NCBI GenBank assembly: GCA_026874595.1
Contig: CM049306.1
Location: 82,858,142 to 82,922,141, forward strand
Direction: 5' to 3'
Source of the DNA: Sipunculus nudus
Lineage: Eukaryota; Annelida; Sipuncula; Golfingiida; Sipunculidae
DNA length: 64,000 bases
Position 1 is the first letter of the stretch, and each line of letters opens with the position of its first letter. Shown piece after piece: positions 23,641 to 37,372 of this stretch. The notes below the pieces were generated by a model. That model did no database searches. It was not told where the DNA came from and saw only the letters and a list, made by a program, of their open reading frames with translations. Both the position numbers and the translations under genes were made by a program.

Positions 23641-24120
23641 TAACAAATAAATTCAGTTCCATCCAGGGTGCCAGGGGGTGCACTTTCTGTACCAGTTGCC
23701 ACGTCCTGTCCCGTTCTCTATGGACAGCTCAAAGAAAACAGGTACCCCTCACGAACACCCCCGTTCATTCACGGTATCTTACGACAAAGACCTCGTCCTA
23801 CCAAATCCTCCCAATACCTTTAAGAAACTAGTGAACAGTAGACAGAATATGGCAAGAGTGACCACTCTACCGAGTAAACAGTGCACAGCAAAAGTGCGTT
23901 ATACGCCCGTCGCCTGTCTTGTGCCCTTAGACCTTATTATATAAAGCTTAAGCAGACAGTTGAACCCCTTGGGATTAACTTTGATTGCTCATCATTTATA
24001 CTGAATTTCATCAAACCCCATTAAATTCATAGTTATCACAGCAAGGCGTCAAAGACGTAACCTCTGTCCTATCTATATGAACGTGCATTTTTCCGATATT
24101 TGAACACATATATGAGACCG
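23641..24120. other. Non-coding stretch
   Basis: Two overlapping short frames (69 and 88 codons) near 23622-23944 lack domain features. The DNA from about 24060 leads into the GGAC-tailed repeat. Confidence 0.45.
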
Positions 24121-24240
24121 GTTAATATTTCTGTTGAGTTTCGTCAAAATCTTTCATATCTATGGTAATTTTTTGCCGCGACACTAAAATTAACGGATGG
24201 ACGGACGGACGGAGGACCCGATGGACGAACAACGCTCATA
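24121..24240 (+). repeat. 3' part of a GGAC-tailed dispersed repeat
   Basis: TGAGTTTCGTCAAAATCTTT is followed after about 45 bp by GGATGGACGGACGGACGGAGG. I know this pairing of a TTCGTCAAAATC-type motif with a GGAC run as the tail of repeats scattered through mollusc genomes (recalled, not searched). Similar GGAC-rich tails occur here near 38293, 52842 and 62395. Confidence 0.55.
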
Positions 24241-24273
24241 CCACAATACCGTCTTTAACATGGGCGTATAATA

Positions 24274-24293
24274 TGTGTGTGTGTGTGTGTGTG
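24274..24293. repeat. (GT)10 microsatellite
   Basis: 20 bp of pure GT. Confidence 0.95.
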
Positions 24294-24465
24294 AAGTTAT
24301 TAATCCAAACAATCGCATTCAAGTGCTCAACATAATTAGAGCATATCAGAAACATATTAAACATGTTAGATGCCTGAAGATCGCCAAAGGAGCAAACCCT
24401 ACTCCGTGCGTGAAACTAAATAGTAGCCACTTATTATGTAAGTAACGTGGTTGATATGTTTATAA

Positions 24466-24470
<5 letters not shown>

Positions 24471-24539
<69 letters not shown>

Positions 24540-24545
24540 ATATAT
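24471..24545. repeat. (TA)n microsatellite
   Basis: 75 bp of TA with one TTT interruption near 24525. Confidence 0.97.
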
Positions 24546-27500
24546 GAATTTAAATATAAACATATTCGAAATATGGATGAGGAATAACCATAAAATACAT
24601 ATATTGAGACGGAATGACCGTTTATTCTGTTGGATTCAACTTTCCACGCAACGTAAGCTTGACCTATGAGTGAGGATTAGCCTACAGCTGATCGATGTAT
24701 ATTCAAGGACTGACACTGAGAGCTGACTGTCCATCAGGCTTACGTGTCCTCTGTGGTCTTAGCAATACCTGAGCTAACCGGGCCGGGGTTTCCAATTATC
24801 CCTTAATTCTACTGCACAAGCAATTGAAGGTTTGCAATCGCCAAGTGATGACAAGTGAATCCTCCCCGTGACGACCTTGGAAATAATTACAAGGTCACAT
24901 CCTTCACGTGTGACTATTACTCTTGCTACTCCCTCCATATTGGAGATCTACAGTAAATAGGGACAAAAAAAAAACAATTTTTAAAGAATCATCAATCCTT
25001 TTAACCCTTCCCTCCCTCTTGGGGTGAGCCTCTTTCTTTTGTATTATAGAGACATGAAGTCATTTTGAAGGACAATACTTGGAATTAAAGATTTCATTTT
25101 CTTTTTATTATTACATATATTAATTGAAATCAATTACAACATACAGCGTCATACTTTACGGAGCTATCCCTAGTGGTTGAGCTTATAAACTCTGATTTTG
25201 TTGTAATTTCCATTTTTCATCCACATTTTGCAATGGTTTCCACTGAACCATGACTAAGAGACCTGGACTTGGCAAATTCCAATGCTTCAGAAGTCTTAAG
25301 ATTAAGGTATTGGGTCATCATCAGGAATCCACTGAGAAAACCAAATAAACACGATGTGACACCATCTAGTCAGTGTTTTCAATGTTTGTTACACCATCGG
25401 CAGTAGACTTGATTAAGTTGACTGCAATAGAAACTAAGATAAGTCAGGCAAAACTTGGAGAGTTGAATGACAATCAACATAAGAACGAAGTACTTGCATG
25501 AAAATCAGTTGATGTTTCTAAGATTGAAGCAATTTTTATAAGATTTGTATTGTTGAATGGTTCTGCAAAATCTGCCATGAATCACAGCATTATTTTTTGG
25601 CCTGAAACAGATGGAGGACCAGTTTTCACAGTATTAATGACCAGAATATCCAGAAGGTTCCGATATATCCTGGGATTGACAAACGAGTTTCCATAGCAGA
25701 CAAGTAAGCTTTTGGCAAATTTGTTGCTTTCAGAGATATGTGGACAAGCTTAATGGGTTGGGGTACCCATTTACCTTAACCCTATAACCCTATTTCCCGG
25801 GTTCTGAAAATATGTAGATGATCGGTTGGTATTGTTCAGAGACAGATAGTTTTTATCAGTCTGCATCCATCAGTCATGGCAAATAGATCTATGCTGTGAT
25901 GATGGAACATGTTACACTTGAAAGGCGACTTTGGGGTAACTTGTTTATAGACATTTTAGTGGTTATATAATACTAGCAAACTGATAATAAATTCAATCGA
26001 ACAAGCCCCAGCTATTAGTTCTCCCCAAATCTTATTTTAACACAGACAATTAGGTTTTAAGGAAGAAAAAGGGAATGATACTCTAAATAAATGAAATTGT
26101 GTTCATACACAATTCGTACAATTGTGTTTGTCTCTTTTTTACTAATTTTTGCTTTAAAGTGGATGAAAAAGATAATTAATTGTCATTAGGACACCTTAGA
26201 ATGTCTATTAGAAAGACTGGAAGAAGCATAGGTGGGACAATCACAAATAGAACCATAAATATTGTATTTATGTGAAAAATGTAACGGGGTCTTAAATAAC
26301 CCCACTCGGTCATTTCAGTCCCTAACAAAACTTGGTCGCATGAGGGTTTAAGGAACGATATATCTTTCTGGGGTCACAAATGATCCCATATAACTTTTCA
26401 GAATATTATCTACACCAATTCCTCAATGTCTGTAAAGAAATGTTGACAAGTTGATAGAAGACAAAATTGACAAATTATTAGTAGGAAATATATTTTGGGT
26501 TAAAACTATCAAAACGGCACATATATATAAATGGTTGGGGCCATACATGTGAATGTCCCCACTTGGTCGATTTAGGGTTATTCACTGAATCAAGCAGCTA
26601 ACTAATGGAGAGTAATCTGGTAAATCATTTAGTGTGTCATTAGAAATTACGTGTGTTCAGCATAAGGTTCATGGAATATACTCATTTTTGAGGATGACCA
26701 CATGATGTGTACAGCGCCAGGCACTGTCACAAAGACATAAAATAACTGGTATATATTCATCGAAAAGAAGTGTCCTTTAGAAAACTGAAGTATTTCTTTA
26801 AAAATATAATGATTGGGTTAAATCTTGTGTTAACATGTGAGATTAATTTAAGGCTGATACAGCAGTTATAGTCTTATATGTAGAATATTTAGTAGCACCG
26901 TTTTAAGCTCCATACATCTTTTTGTATTGTTTACCTGCAATGATACAGAACTACAATAACAAATGGAAAAACTAACATCTGGTACCATTCCGCATAAGTT
27001 TTTTTTCAGCCAAAAGAGAAATGGTAAGTAATAACAATATGATTTTTTACAGGAAAAATTATCTGTATGCTTTATTTATTTGTATAAATCAAGATTATTA
27101 TAATTATCATAGTGAACAAGGTTACGTTTATAACTGTTATTCCGTGCTGAGTGTACATAATAGATATACGAGGGCACTGATATAATAACGTCAACTGAAA
27201 ACATCGCTTAATGCAGCCATTTTTATCTGATAGAAATGATAAATTTGCAAATCATTCTCACGCCAACAAGCAGCAAACCAAGACATCGATCCGACCTTTA
27301 ATATTCTAAAGCTGTCACCTAACCCCTTCACCTCACTAAAAAAATAAAGAAAAAATAATCTGCATAATTCAAAGAAGGATGGCGAGTTGCTACTAGCGTT
27401 TCGATAATGCATTTTCATGAGCAAATTTGACTAACCTTCAGAGAGGTCGGTTTTTGGTTATTCTGCAAAATGATGCTTATTTTGACCTTTTCAAAGGTTT

Positions 27501-29584
27501 GAATATCGAGAAACACCATGTTAAACCCGACAACCAACTGGTTGTCCGTTTAATCTTGAATTACAGATCACATAGACAAGCACTTTAGTCGGTTTACTGG
27601 ACGACTGGCAGAAGGTAGACTCTGCTGTTAAAGCTGATCTTCAATGACCTATTCTTTCTTTGTTTAGTGGACCTGCATGCTCAAATTATCCATTAGAGTT
27701 CTCCGTATCCATGACAACCGTGCTGTTTGAAGTTTCATGGCAACGAGTGTTAAAAAGTGCTTGAGTTCTAAAATAACTCTTGCTCAATTTTATTCTCAGT
27801 TAATGATCCACTCGTTTGTTACGCATTGTTTTTTTCTGCACATAACATATGTTTGAATTATAGATCACAAAAACAATTCAATTCAAATTACTGTAAATTT
27901 CAAAAGACAAACTTTTAACTAATGTTAAAATTGATTATTAACATGATATTCCTGAAGTTAAAAAATGTTTCCCTCATAATTATCATCAAGAGCTTCATCC
28001 ACGACCATTGTACAGCTTGAAAATGAGTAAATACGAAGTAGTTGCTGCAAAGTTTTAATATTAGTCGCAAATACATATTTATCTCGCCTGTTAATTTTCC
28101 TTTCTGCTGAAACGATTACGTCACAATAATTTATGCGCAGAATCTTAGCCATCACGCCAAGACGATAAAAGAATCAAACGGAAATTGAGTAACTTATCAA
28201 GTTTACCAAGTCTATGGCCAAGCCTCAGAAACTATTTTAAAAGCTTACTCCTGGCCGATCGACTATTGTCTATAGGGGTCACATAGTGCAAAATTCTTAG
28301 TTGCAGATGAGGGAGATCGCGCGATAGACAGTGGAAGTTTCCGTTCGGTTTAAAATCTCGGGGCTCAGGATACCAAGCATCTTAATTATCTTTCTATTAG
28401 GTGATAAAAGAATCAGAAAAATTCAATTCTTCATGTCTTATTTTATCTTTCAGTCAAATAAATCGTAATAATGAATTATTTGGGGCAATAATGTTGAAAT
28501 ACGAATGTACTGAATATATAAACCTTGTTGGTCTATTTTTATGCTGGAAATAACCAATAAAGATGCCTGAGTAAAAAGGCTATACAGGTTGATTGTCTTT
28601 GATGTGTCAGGGACTAAAAGTAAATCAGAAAAAAAAACTTCAAAATAGGTGGTAAGGCGAGGACAGATATGACATTTTGTGTATCAGAGGCCTGTTCTAC
28701 ATTTGATAGAGTTTTGTGTGACTTAAACAACCTTTGCCTGCATTTCGGAGAGAAAACTCGAGAATAAAATCCGTGCTTTATTCCTGAAATACATTACGTA
28801 ACACGCTTATTCGTTGAAGTATTCAGGTTTTATTTTTTTTTCCAGTAAAGACAACATGGTTAACTGGCGACGAAAAGTCATTCTTGTACAAGGAAATTAT
28901 AGCATGTTATTTTTTTATATTTTCAGTAATTAAACGAAGTTACAGTAAACATCGTGAAATTATGGGAATAGTAAGTCCGATCGTGTACATTCTAAATGTA
29001 AAACTTATCAATCTATTGTGGAGTGCACTTAGTGATGAAATGTTTACGGCCTCGGCTGAAAACAATGCTTGTGAGTTCCATCCCATTCAAAATCGCTTAA
29101 TCTTCCACGAAGACTTATGGCCGAAGTAATTTTCGCATCAAGTGCCCGCTTGCCCGATGATTGCACGGATGCTGGTGCCTAATGATTGGCAATTGTGAAA
29201 TGATAAATCCTTTTGCATTTGTAAAGCTTGCCTGGATTGTTTGCCTGTCGATTCTCCATGGACATTTCGCTCTTTATATGGCCGTCTGTCCAGCTACAGT
29301 CGGAGATGGGAAATGTTAACCGAAGTCAGTTTAGAATGGTTATTAAAACTGTGTAGTGCAAGAACGGTGCATTAAATGCTTGCACACAGATCTGTCCCAA
29401 GTCAGTTTAGAAAAGTTATAAAATCAGCGTAACCTGAGGAGGATGCATTCGATGGTATCGCACTAATTCTAATTAACCTGAGAAATACCTTATATTGGTC
29501 ATGATTTCTTTTGCATATGGAAATTTATTTAATCGCGCTCTGTTATACATGTAGTTACAAATACAAAATGTAGTTACATATAGC
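24546..29584. other. 5-kb non-coding stretch
   Basis: No gene, tRNA-like unit or repeat pair was recognised by eye. The 25150-25800 interval has somewhat protein-like fragments in several frames broken by stops, possibly a decayed retro-copy or transposon, but no motif is firm enough to name. Confidence 0.45.
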
Positions 29585-29785
29585 CTTCTCGTGACTAATC
29601 ACTGTGACTGTCACTCTACTGACTCAGTCCGTATGATCATAGTGACTGACACCATACTGACTCAGTCCGTATGATCATAGTGACTGTCACTATACTGACT
29701 CAGTCCGTATGATCACTGTGACTGTCACTATTATGACCCCGTCCGTATGATCACTTATCATACTGACTCAGTAGGTACGGATCTG
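29585..29785. repeat. 38-bp minisatellite with TGACTCA motifs
   Basis: Units begin CTGACTCAGTCCGTATGATC at 29619, 29657 and 29695, giving a 38-bp period, followed by a mutated unit at 29733 and a shortened partial at 29763. Each full unit also holds GTGACTGTCAC or a near variant, an interrupted palindrome. TGACTCA, the AP-1-type bZIP consensus, appears intact four times (29620, 29658, 29696, 29764). The array has about 4.5 units and no coding sense. Confidence 0.88.
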
Positions 29786-30433
29786 GCGTATCCCCCAGAA
29801 GCCACACAAAGAATTCAGATATTTAATTTTGTGTAACTGGCGGTTTCCATCGATACATCCACCGAAAAAGCCGGATTGGTAAGATTATGAATGGCTCTGA
29901 CAGGAATCGAGACCGTAAAATGGGTACAAAATTATAAAATGGTACCAGAGACAGAACATTTATTTCGTTTCAATTCAACGGGCACTCAGTTCCATTAAAG
30001 AACATGTGATTGAAATCATGATAAAGGCTAAGGGGGGAAAGCTTTTGCACCCAATGTAAAACTGATGGCGTCGCATGTTGCCCTGACAGCACGACTCATT
30101 AGGCATTCTTATAAGACAGATAAGGTAGACGCTTATGTAAAAAGGGACAAAGTGCTGCCGAGACACTTTACAAACAAATATTGTTAATTTTCAATTATCT
30201 ACCATCGAACTAGTGCAAAAATTGATGAAAACAGTTTTCTCGATATATTCAAAACGAGTCTTTCTATAGCCATCAAAGCGAGTGTATTGGGAGAGATCTT
30301 TAAGCATTCCGTGGAAAAGAAAAAAAAACGTATTGGGAAATCAGATTAACTCCATCCATCCCCTGATTGTGCCATTCGTTTTAGCGGCAGTAGAAGAAAT
30401 TGGAACAGGAACAGTTCTTTTCTTCGTTTGAAA
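29786..30433. other. Non-coding stretch
   Basis: No gene or repeat recognised. Confidence 0.5.
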
Positions 30434-30882
30434 CAGTGATACAGTCGAGTCCACACCATCCGAGTGCGAGTGCAAGTCCGAGTCCAGTCCACTCGAGTCC
30501 AAGTCCAAGTCCGAGTCCAGTCCACTCGAGTCCAAGTCCAAGTCCTTGAGGTTCGATTCCAAGTCCTACTTCTTTGAGTCCAAGTCATTTGGAACACAGG
30601 TCCGAGTCCAATGCAAATATTCTTAAAGAGCAATTCAAAATGGAGAGAATAGATTATCAGGTACATTTTTAACTTCACCGTTTATTCATGCTTTTTTCTA
30701 TAATGATTAATTAATGCTTTTTTCATAATGTGATATTATTTCGTAATATTCTGTTAGTAGTTCGCAAATGTGCATAAGTCTGAATGATAATTGACAGATT
30801 TTTTTTTCTGTCGGACTCGAAATGGTCTTTGCCCGATTTCTCGAGTCCCTACCTCCGAGTCCAGGACCCTTAAACAAGTGAC
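30434..30882 (-). mobile_element. GACTTG-hexamer element, copy 1
   Basis: On the plus strand it shows tandem GAGTCCAAGTCC-type hexamers at 30444-30614 and again at 30811-30872, the complement of GGACTTGGACTC. Read on the minus strand, it shares with copies at 33888-34600 and 58150-58979 the junction TTCCAAATGACTYGGACTC and the terminal series TGTGGACTCGAC.GTATCA.TG. About 190 bp of AT-rich sequence separates the arms. An apparent Asp/Ser/Leu-rich frame across the hexamers is a by-product of the repeat. Confidence 0.7.
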
Positions 30883-31018
30883 TCATGGGTCATGACGCTC
30901 AGCTGACTGGGAAGAGAATCACAAAAGGAAATTTTATCATCTGAATGGTAGTATATACCCATTCAACTGAAGCATCAAACAGATTAACCAACAGGCCAAG
31001 ATTGTGTCTGTATTTATA

Positions 31019-32609
31019 TATCTCAAAAATAGAGAAAAAATGCGTAAAAAATACAGGTGGCTCCACCAGCCTGCAGAAACTAATAAAAAGACTTAATGGT
31101 CAATATGCATGCAAAGAATCATGGTGATCTCTGCATTAGTTGTTCAGATACTTCAGCTTTTGTATCAAATTTTCCATTATTCTGAGGGATACTTCGGAGT
31201 CCTAAAGCTTGAAGGATATGGGTAACAGAGACCTAATTTCAGGTTTCCACAGATACTTTTCATGGGCCTCCTTGCATGACAAGAATGAAGATTCAAGGTC
31301 CAGTTGTTACAATTTAAGCCATGTAAACAGATGACAGCATCCTTAAAGGTCTCAAAAATAGAGAAAAAAATTCGAAAAAATTAATAAAATATAGGTGGCA
31401 CCACCAGTCTGCAGAAACTGATGAAACACTCCATAATCAAAATGCATGCAAAGAATCATGGTGATCTCTGCATTAGTTGTTCAGATACTTCAGCTTTTGT
31501 ATCAATTTTTTCATTATTCTGAGGGATACTTCGGAGTCCTATAGCCTGAAGGATATGGGAAACAGAGACCTAATTTCAGGTTTCCACAGACACTTTTCAT
31601 GGGCCTCCTTGCATGACAAGAATGAAGATTCTAGGTCCAGTTGGTATGATTTGTACCCTGTTGACTGATAACCACATCTTTAAAGAGCTCAAAAATAGAG
31701 AAAAAAAATCGTAAAAAATTTGAAAAAATAGAGGTGGCGCACCCAGTCTGCAGAAACTGATGGAGCACCTCATGATCAATATGTATGCGAAAAATCATGA
31801 CCATCAGTGATGTAGCTATTGAGATACTGCAGTTTTTTGTATCAAATTTTGCATTATTCTTAGAGGTATTTTGGAGCCATACAGCTTAAAGGATATGGGT
31901 AACAGAGACCTAATTTCAGTTTTCCATGGAGACTTTTCATTGGTCTCCCTGTGTGTCAAGAATGAAGATTCTAGGTCCAGTCTATACGATTTGTGCCCTG
32001 TTAACAGATGTTCATCTCTTTAAAGGTCGCAAAAGTAGAGAAAAGAAATCATAAAAAAAAGCCGAACAAATATAGGTGGTGCCACAAGTCTGCAGAAATT
32101 AGAAACATTCCATGATCATTATCCATGCAAACAATTATGGTGATCCCTGCATTAGTTGTTCAGATACTTTTGCTTTTGTATCAAATTTTCCATTATTCCG
32201 AGCTGTACTTTGGAGTGCCATAGCTCAAAGGATATGGGTAACAGAGACCTAATTTCAGGTTTCCATGGAGACTTTTCATGGGTCTCCCTGTGTGTCAAGA
32301 ATGAAGATTCTAGGTCCAGTTGTTACGATTTGTACCCTGTTGACAGATATAACTACATCTTTAAAGGTCTCAAAAATAGAGAAAAAAATTCGTAAAAATT
32401 TGAAAAAATACAGGTGGCGCCACCAGTCTGCAGGAACTGATTGAACACCTCTTGATCAATATGTATGCCAAAAATCATGACCATCAGTGTTGTAGTTATT
32501 GAGATGTTGCAGTTTTTTTAATCAAATTTTCCATTATTCTGAGGGGGTAATTGGGAGCCCCACAGCTCAAAGGATATGGGTAACAGAGACCTAATTTCAG
32601 GTTTCCTTG
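31019..32609 (+). repeat. ~337-bp tandem array, left part
   Basis: The landmark CTCAAAAATAGAGAAAA or a close variant recurs at 31022, 31351, 31688, 32028 and 32369, with spacings of 329, 337, 340 and 341 bp. Each unit also carries TGGCACCACCAGTCTGCAG-like, ATGGTGATC or ACCATCAGTG-like, GATATGGGTAACAGAGACC, TTTCATGGG, and GAAGATTCTAGGTCCAG blocks. Frames repeating MGNRDLISGF in several units reflect shared repeat sequence, not genes. The array is cut at 32609 by a 5.4-kb insertion and resumes at 37988. The units resemble tandem core repeats of non-autonomous bivalve elements; this family link is from memory. Confidence 0.9.
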
Positions 32610-33887
32610 TAGTCTCTTACACAGACACACGGTGGCGCTCCGCAACCCCCCAGTGGGTCTGTAAACGGAGACCATTTTGGGCCTGGGATTCCGCCCGAAT
32701 CTATTCAGATAAGTTCAAGCTGCGCATGCGTGCTACGCGATTCTGTTCAGGTACAGCTGCAAGCGAGTCACGGGCATGAAACACATTTTCTCTGTCAAAG
32801 GTCACTCAAATTAGGATAACTGACGCTGTGTCATTGACGAACGGGATATACTCAGGTTATTGCAGCTTCTAAGTGTCACTCATACGGTTACTGCATGTAC
32901 ATTCATAATGATATACTGTATTAAACGTTGCACTTCCTGATATCGCTCAAGTCCATGTGTGTACGTTTTGCCTGCATGCTTCGTGTGCCTGACTGTTATC
33001 AATTAATAAATAAAATATCAAAGTACGACCATGTTTTGCTTTTTAAAAATTAAACTTTTTAAAAAGTACCATATAATCAGGAGGGCCAGTATTAAACCTG
33101 TACTGCCAAAGTTTTACTTCCAAGAAAATGTTCTTAGTGCCACGCCCCCTTTTCTTTGGTTGATGTGTGTGTGTGGGATGGGGGGGGGGGCAATGTTTTT
33201 ACACAAATGTAGACCGTGAGGAAATGCCAAATTTTTTAGCCAAATCAACATATATTATTATGTGATATTTAGATACAACAAAATGTTAATGTAGGATTTT
33301 CATTTTGTTTTTGTTTTAATTTTTGTACTGGATTATATTTTTATGTATTTTTACAACAAATTATTATTCAAATGTGTTTCCTTTACCGCTAAATGTGAAA
33401 TGTGTAACTTCCTGATTACCTTAAATGTTTAAAGATTAATTCATTAAAACAACACATTAACTGAAAATATAAAAAAAAGTAATGCAGTTCAATCATAGGT
33501 AGTATATATGCTTTTCCACCTTTTGATATAAAGATACATGCAATCAACAACAAACAGTACGACCCAAAATATAAGCATTGTGTTAAACAAATATCATGTA
33601 TTTATTTAAAAAAAAATTCAATCAGAGAAAACCCTGTCATGATATAGTCATGTTGAGTTCATAAATAAGCTTTCCCAGATTTTTTTATTTCATTGTTTTA
33701 TCATTACAAGCATTTCATGATTACATTCTGTTGATATCCCTATTTTTAACAAGTCATGATAATCATACAATATAACCATATCGTATTCATTTTCTGTAAT
33801 GCACATGAACTTTAAAATATCATCTCTTACAAAATGAAAGGTCTTAAACTCTGAATGAGTTTTAATAAATCTGCTGGCAGAACATGG

Positions 33888-34600
33888 TAGTGTTGTAGAA
33901 TTCCAGTCTACACTTGTACTCTAGTTCAGACTTGAGTTCACTTTTTAAGGACTCGGACTTGGACGCGAGGGTCCTGAACTTGGACTTCTACTTAGACTCG
34001 CAGGTATAAAGACTCAAGAAATCACCCAGAGTCTATCTCAAGCAGAAGCGGATTGAGGGGGGTCCAGAGGTCAGGACCCCCTTTTTTTCATACGCCGCAA
34101 CCTTTTCGAGGGTTTCTGGCAACATTTTGTGGCCTGGATCCCCCTTTTACCAGGCCTTGGGACCTTATTTTGACTGTTGAGTCCAATAAAAAAGAAAACT
34201 CACATATTATGTTAAGATTGTGCACATGGGTTAATTACTTATTGAATATTATAAAAAAAATAAGACAAAACATACCAAGGTTTAGCTCTGTATCAGGAGT
34301 TAAATGTAATTAAACATTCAAATAAAGCGCGCTTAAAAATTAATAAATTTGCATGATTATCCCAAATATCCGTTTCCAAGTTCTTTTAATAAGAAAATTT
34401 GTGTCAAACTTGGACTAGTGTTCCAAATGACTTGGACTCAATGATGGTGGACTTGGACTCATGTTCCAAATGACTTGGACTTGAAGAAGGTGGACTTGGA
34501 CTTAAACCTTAAGGATTCATATTTAGAATTGGACTTGAGTGACCTGGACTCTGACTTGCACTTGGACTTGAATGGGGTGGACTAAACTACATCACTGCAA
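33888..34600 (+). mobile_element. GACTTG-hexamer element, copy 2
   Basis: Hexamer arms GGACTTGGAC(T/G)C lie at 33935-34020 and 34408-34590. The outer ends TAGTGTTGTAG (33888) and CTACATCACTG (near 34590-34600) are a short imperfect inverted repeat of the CAGTG type seen in hAT elements. No clean 8-bp duplication is visible. The middle carries an extra ~150-bp segment (34040-34190) with two C-rich GACCCCC or GGATCCCCC stretches not seen in the other copies, probably a later insertion. It lies inside the 5.4-kb insertion. Confidence 0.7.
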
Positions 34601-37298
34601 AGTGGTAGGAAATGCAAATCATCTTCCCTTAAAGATAAACTTTCCAGTATATATCAAAAGAATACAGAAATACACTAGACTGAAGCAGATCAAAAGCAAA
34701 AGTCTGGCATATGTCAGCTTCTCTACTTATTACTTTATATCAGGTGCTTGATTTGAAACAAAAATTATGTTCTCATGGTTAAAGCACAAACTTGAGTGAA
34801 ATATAAAGTTACATAGACCTGGTATGGACTCTTTGTTTTAAGCAAGTCTGGTCTTTATCATTGGTACATGTATCTCCTTTACTTTGATTTCCTATATTTA
34901 AATAAGTATTTTTGTTGGACCTTGTGGACTTCCATTAGGATATATTTTACCATAGAAAAAGATCTGTGCTTGTATCTATGTTTTACTAAGGAATTGTTAT
35001 ATGTATTAACATTATATAGATATCTAAATACAATGTAGTTATTCACATGACATGAATAGAATGATCAGAAGTCTATGTGTCTGCATGCATAGTATTTGAC
35101 CATGGTCTCGTTCAAATCTGCAGTTCTATACATGTAATTGGCACCATGTAAATGCTGTCCTTAAACAATTTTCTCCTTCATGTAAAGTGATCTTAATTGC
35201 TTTTTTCCTGCAATATTACAGGACTTTTTTATTTCCACATATTGTGGGTTAAGTAGGAATTTGATTTTTTCCCCATGAAATCCCCATTGAAAATTTATTA
35301 GTGTGCAAATCAAGGTTTATAGGTTTCTGCTTTAACTTTCACCTAAAAAAATGCAAGTAATTTATTAATGCAGCAGACCTATACCTTAATATATGAATCA
35401 CATAGACTAACATGGAGCATGTATTCACCTTTTTTTTCATTACCCAGGGAGGGAATGTAGGACATCCAATCTTCCCCTAAGCATACATCCCTACAGAGAC
35501 AGTGGGCTTTATTTTGTCATGGAGATCAGGGTGCTTCTTCAGTATCTTACTGGAACTAAAACTTTAAATTTTAGAACTGCACCAGTCTGAAATTAATAGT
35601 AGTACAACAGCATGTTTTTTATTTACAGCTGAACATAATATAGTGATAAGCTGTTGAGATGTACCCAGCTGCATATGGAAGCATGTCAGTTGCAAAAAAA
35701 ACCCAGTTTGGGTTGAATGGGTTTTACCAAGTTATTCCTCAGAATTGGTTTTACCACTAATTTCTATTATTCAGAATGATGTGCTTTGTACATGCAACCC
35801 AACAAGTGGCAAATGGGTGTAAATAGCTTCTTTTAGACAGTGATGATGTGGTCAGAGCCACTTGGCTCACCTATCTATGTTCACAAAATGTGTGCTTAAG
35901 TTCTATTGACCAATTCAAAAGAAGCTAATCTTTAAAAAAATATTCTAATATGCTGGGCAAAAATCTGGAGTATATAATGGGTCAATCCTCGTTAAAATAC
36001 TTTTAACCCAGGTTTTACCCACTGGATTGGGTAAAATAGGTTTGCCTTGGTCAAATTGCAACTCTGAATATACTACTGCTTATTACCCACACATAAAATA
36101 TGGAGTGTCAGGTGACTTTCCTTTTCAAACAACAATCCCCACTACACCATGTATATGTATATTTTACGTCCTTAAGTATCACCTAGAGATCAAGAATTAT
36201 CAAAAGGACATGGATATTTCTGTAAATGCAATAAATTAAATTAAGTGAGCCTTTTAATGCTGGTTGACTGGCTTTGATTCAGTGAATTATTTGATGCATT
36301 GTTACCTGCAGCCCTTATATATTCTGATAGTCATGTGTGAGAGAGAGCATGTGGACAAATGGACACTAGGAACCTCAACTGATCTTTAATACTGAACATA
36401 TTTCATAAACATAGCTAATATATTGCATTTTCCACCAAGAAACACATCTGACCAAAAAAAATAAATTGAAATGCTGTAACAGTGAATGCAGGTTTATCAA
36501 GCACATGCTAATAAATCTTCAGCATTATAGCATTTAACTGATGACATTATGCCTATACATATTAAACTGCAGTGCAACATTCCATATCTGAGCACATCTC
36601 TATATCCAACTAGAGATGATCAAATACACACAAGCTAGTAATACACAGGGTAGCTGGTATTTTGTACAAAGATGTAACTGAACTGCGAGCATTAATGCCA
36701 TATCTTTTCACATTAAAATTTAGGACAGATTATCCTCTTAAGATATCTATGACACACACTTTTGGTCCTCACACTTGACCCTGAGGTAAAATGTTATTCA
36801 GAGTGGACCAGTGACATTTGTTTGACTTTTAAAACCACTGAAATTCCTATTTAACCTTGAACAAAGGTCTCCTCTTCATAGAACACAGTTGGAAAAACTC
36901 AAACTTTGTCAATTATTTTTATTTGCTGCCAAAAAGTTCCATCATTTTTCTTTTAAAGTAACATGTCTGTATTTTCTTTTCTAATGTATTTGTTTTTGTA
37001 CCTTCATTTTTATTCAAGTATATAAATTTATCAACGCCCTTTTTCCATAGATAAATCAGAATTACTGCACATATTTAAATGACAAATATATATTTTTAAA
37101 TTTGAATTATTTGTTTTAAGGTTATTGCATGATACTTGGAATGTATATTACACAATGTATGAAATATTAGTTAAAATATATGAATCTTTTGTGCTGAATG
37201 TGATTAAGCACCAGGTCATATAATGAAATTATACATTCATCCTGTTACAGCATGACACTTAACCAACAGAATATATACTGGTATACATACATACATGC

Positions 37299-37301
<3 letters not shown>
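34601..37301. other. AT-rich interior of the 5.4-kb insertion
   Basis: No frame longer than about 70 codons. Around 35690-36050 there are several GGGTTTTACC, AACCCAGGTTTTACCC and GGGTAAAA-type motifs that may mark another decayed repeat. Otherwise nothing is recognised. Confidence 0.5.

Positions 37302-37367
<66 letters not shown>
37302..37367. repeat. (TA)n microsatellite
   Basis: 66 bp of TA with one GTA interruption near 37339. Confidence 0.97.

Positions 37368-37372
<5 letters not shown>

Noticed and set aside
25150-26000. Possible decayed transposase or retro-copy
   Set aside because: Protein-like fragments are broken by stops in every frame and no catalytic motif could be named.
30341-30562. 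Asp/Ser/Leu-rich 73-codon frame on the minus strand
   Set aside because: It is a direct translation of the GACTTG hexamer array and shifts into an Arg/Thr/Trp-rich product in the next frame; it is not a gene.
31477-32779. Several frames sharing MGNRDLISGF
   Set aside because: They are repeated units of the ~337-bp array, with different lengths and frame breaks in each unit, not a protein family.
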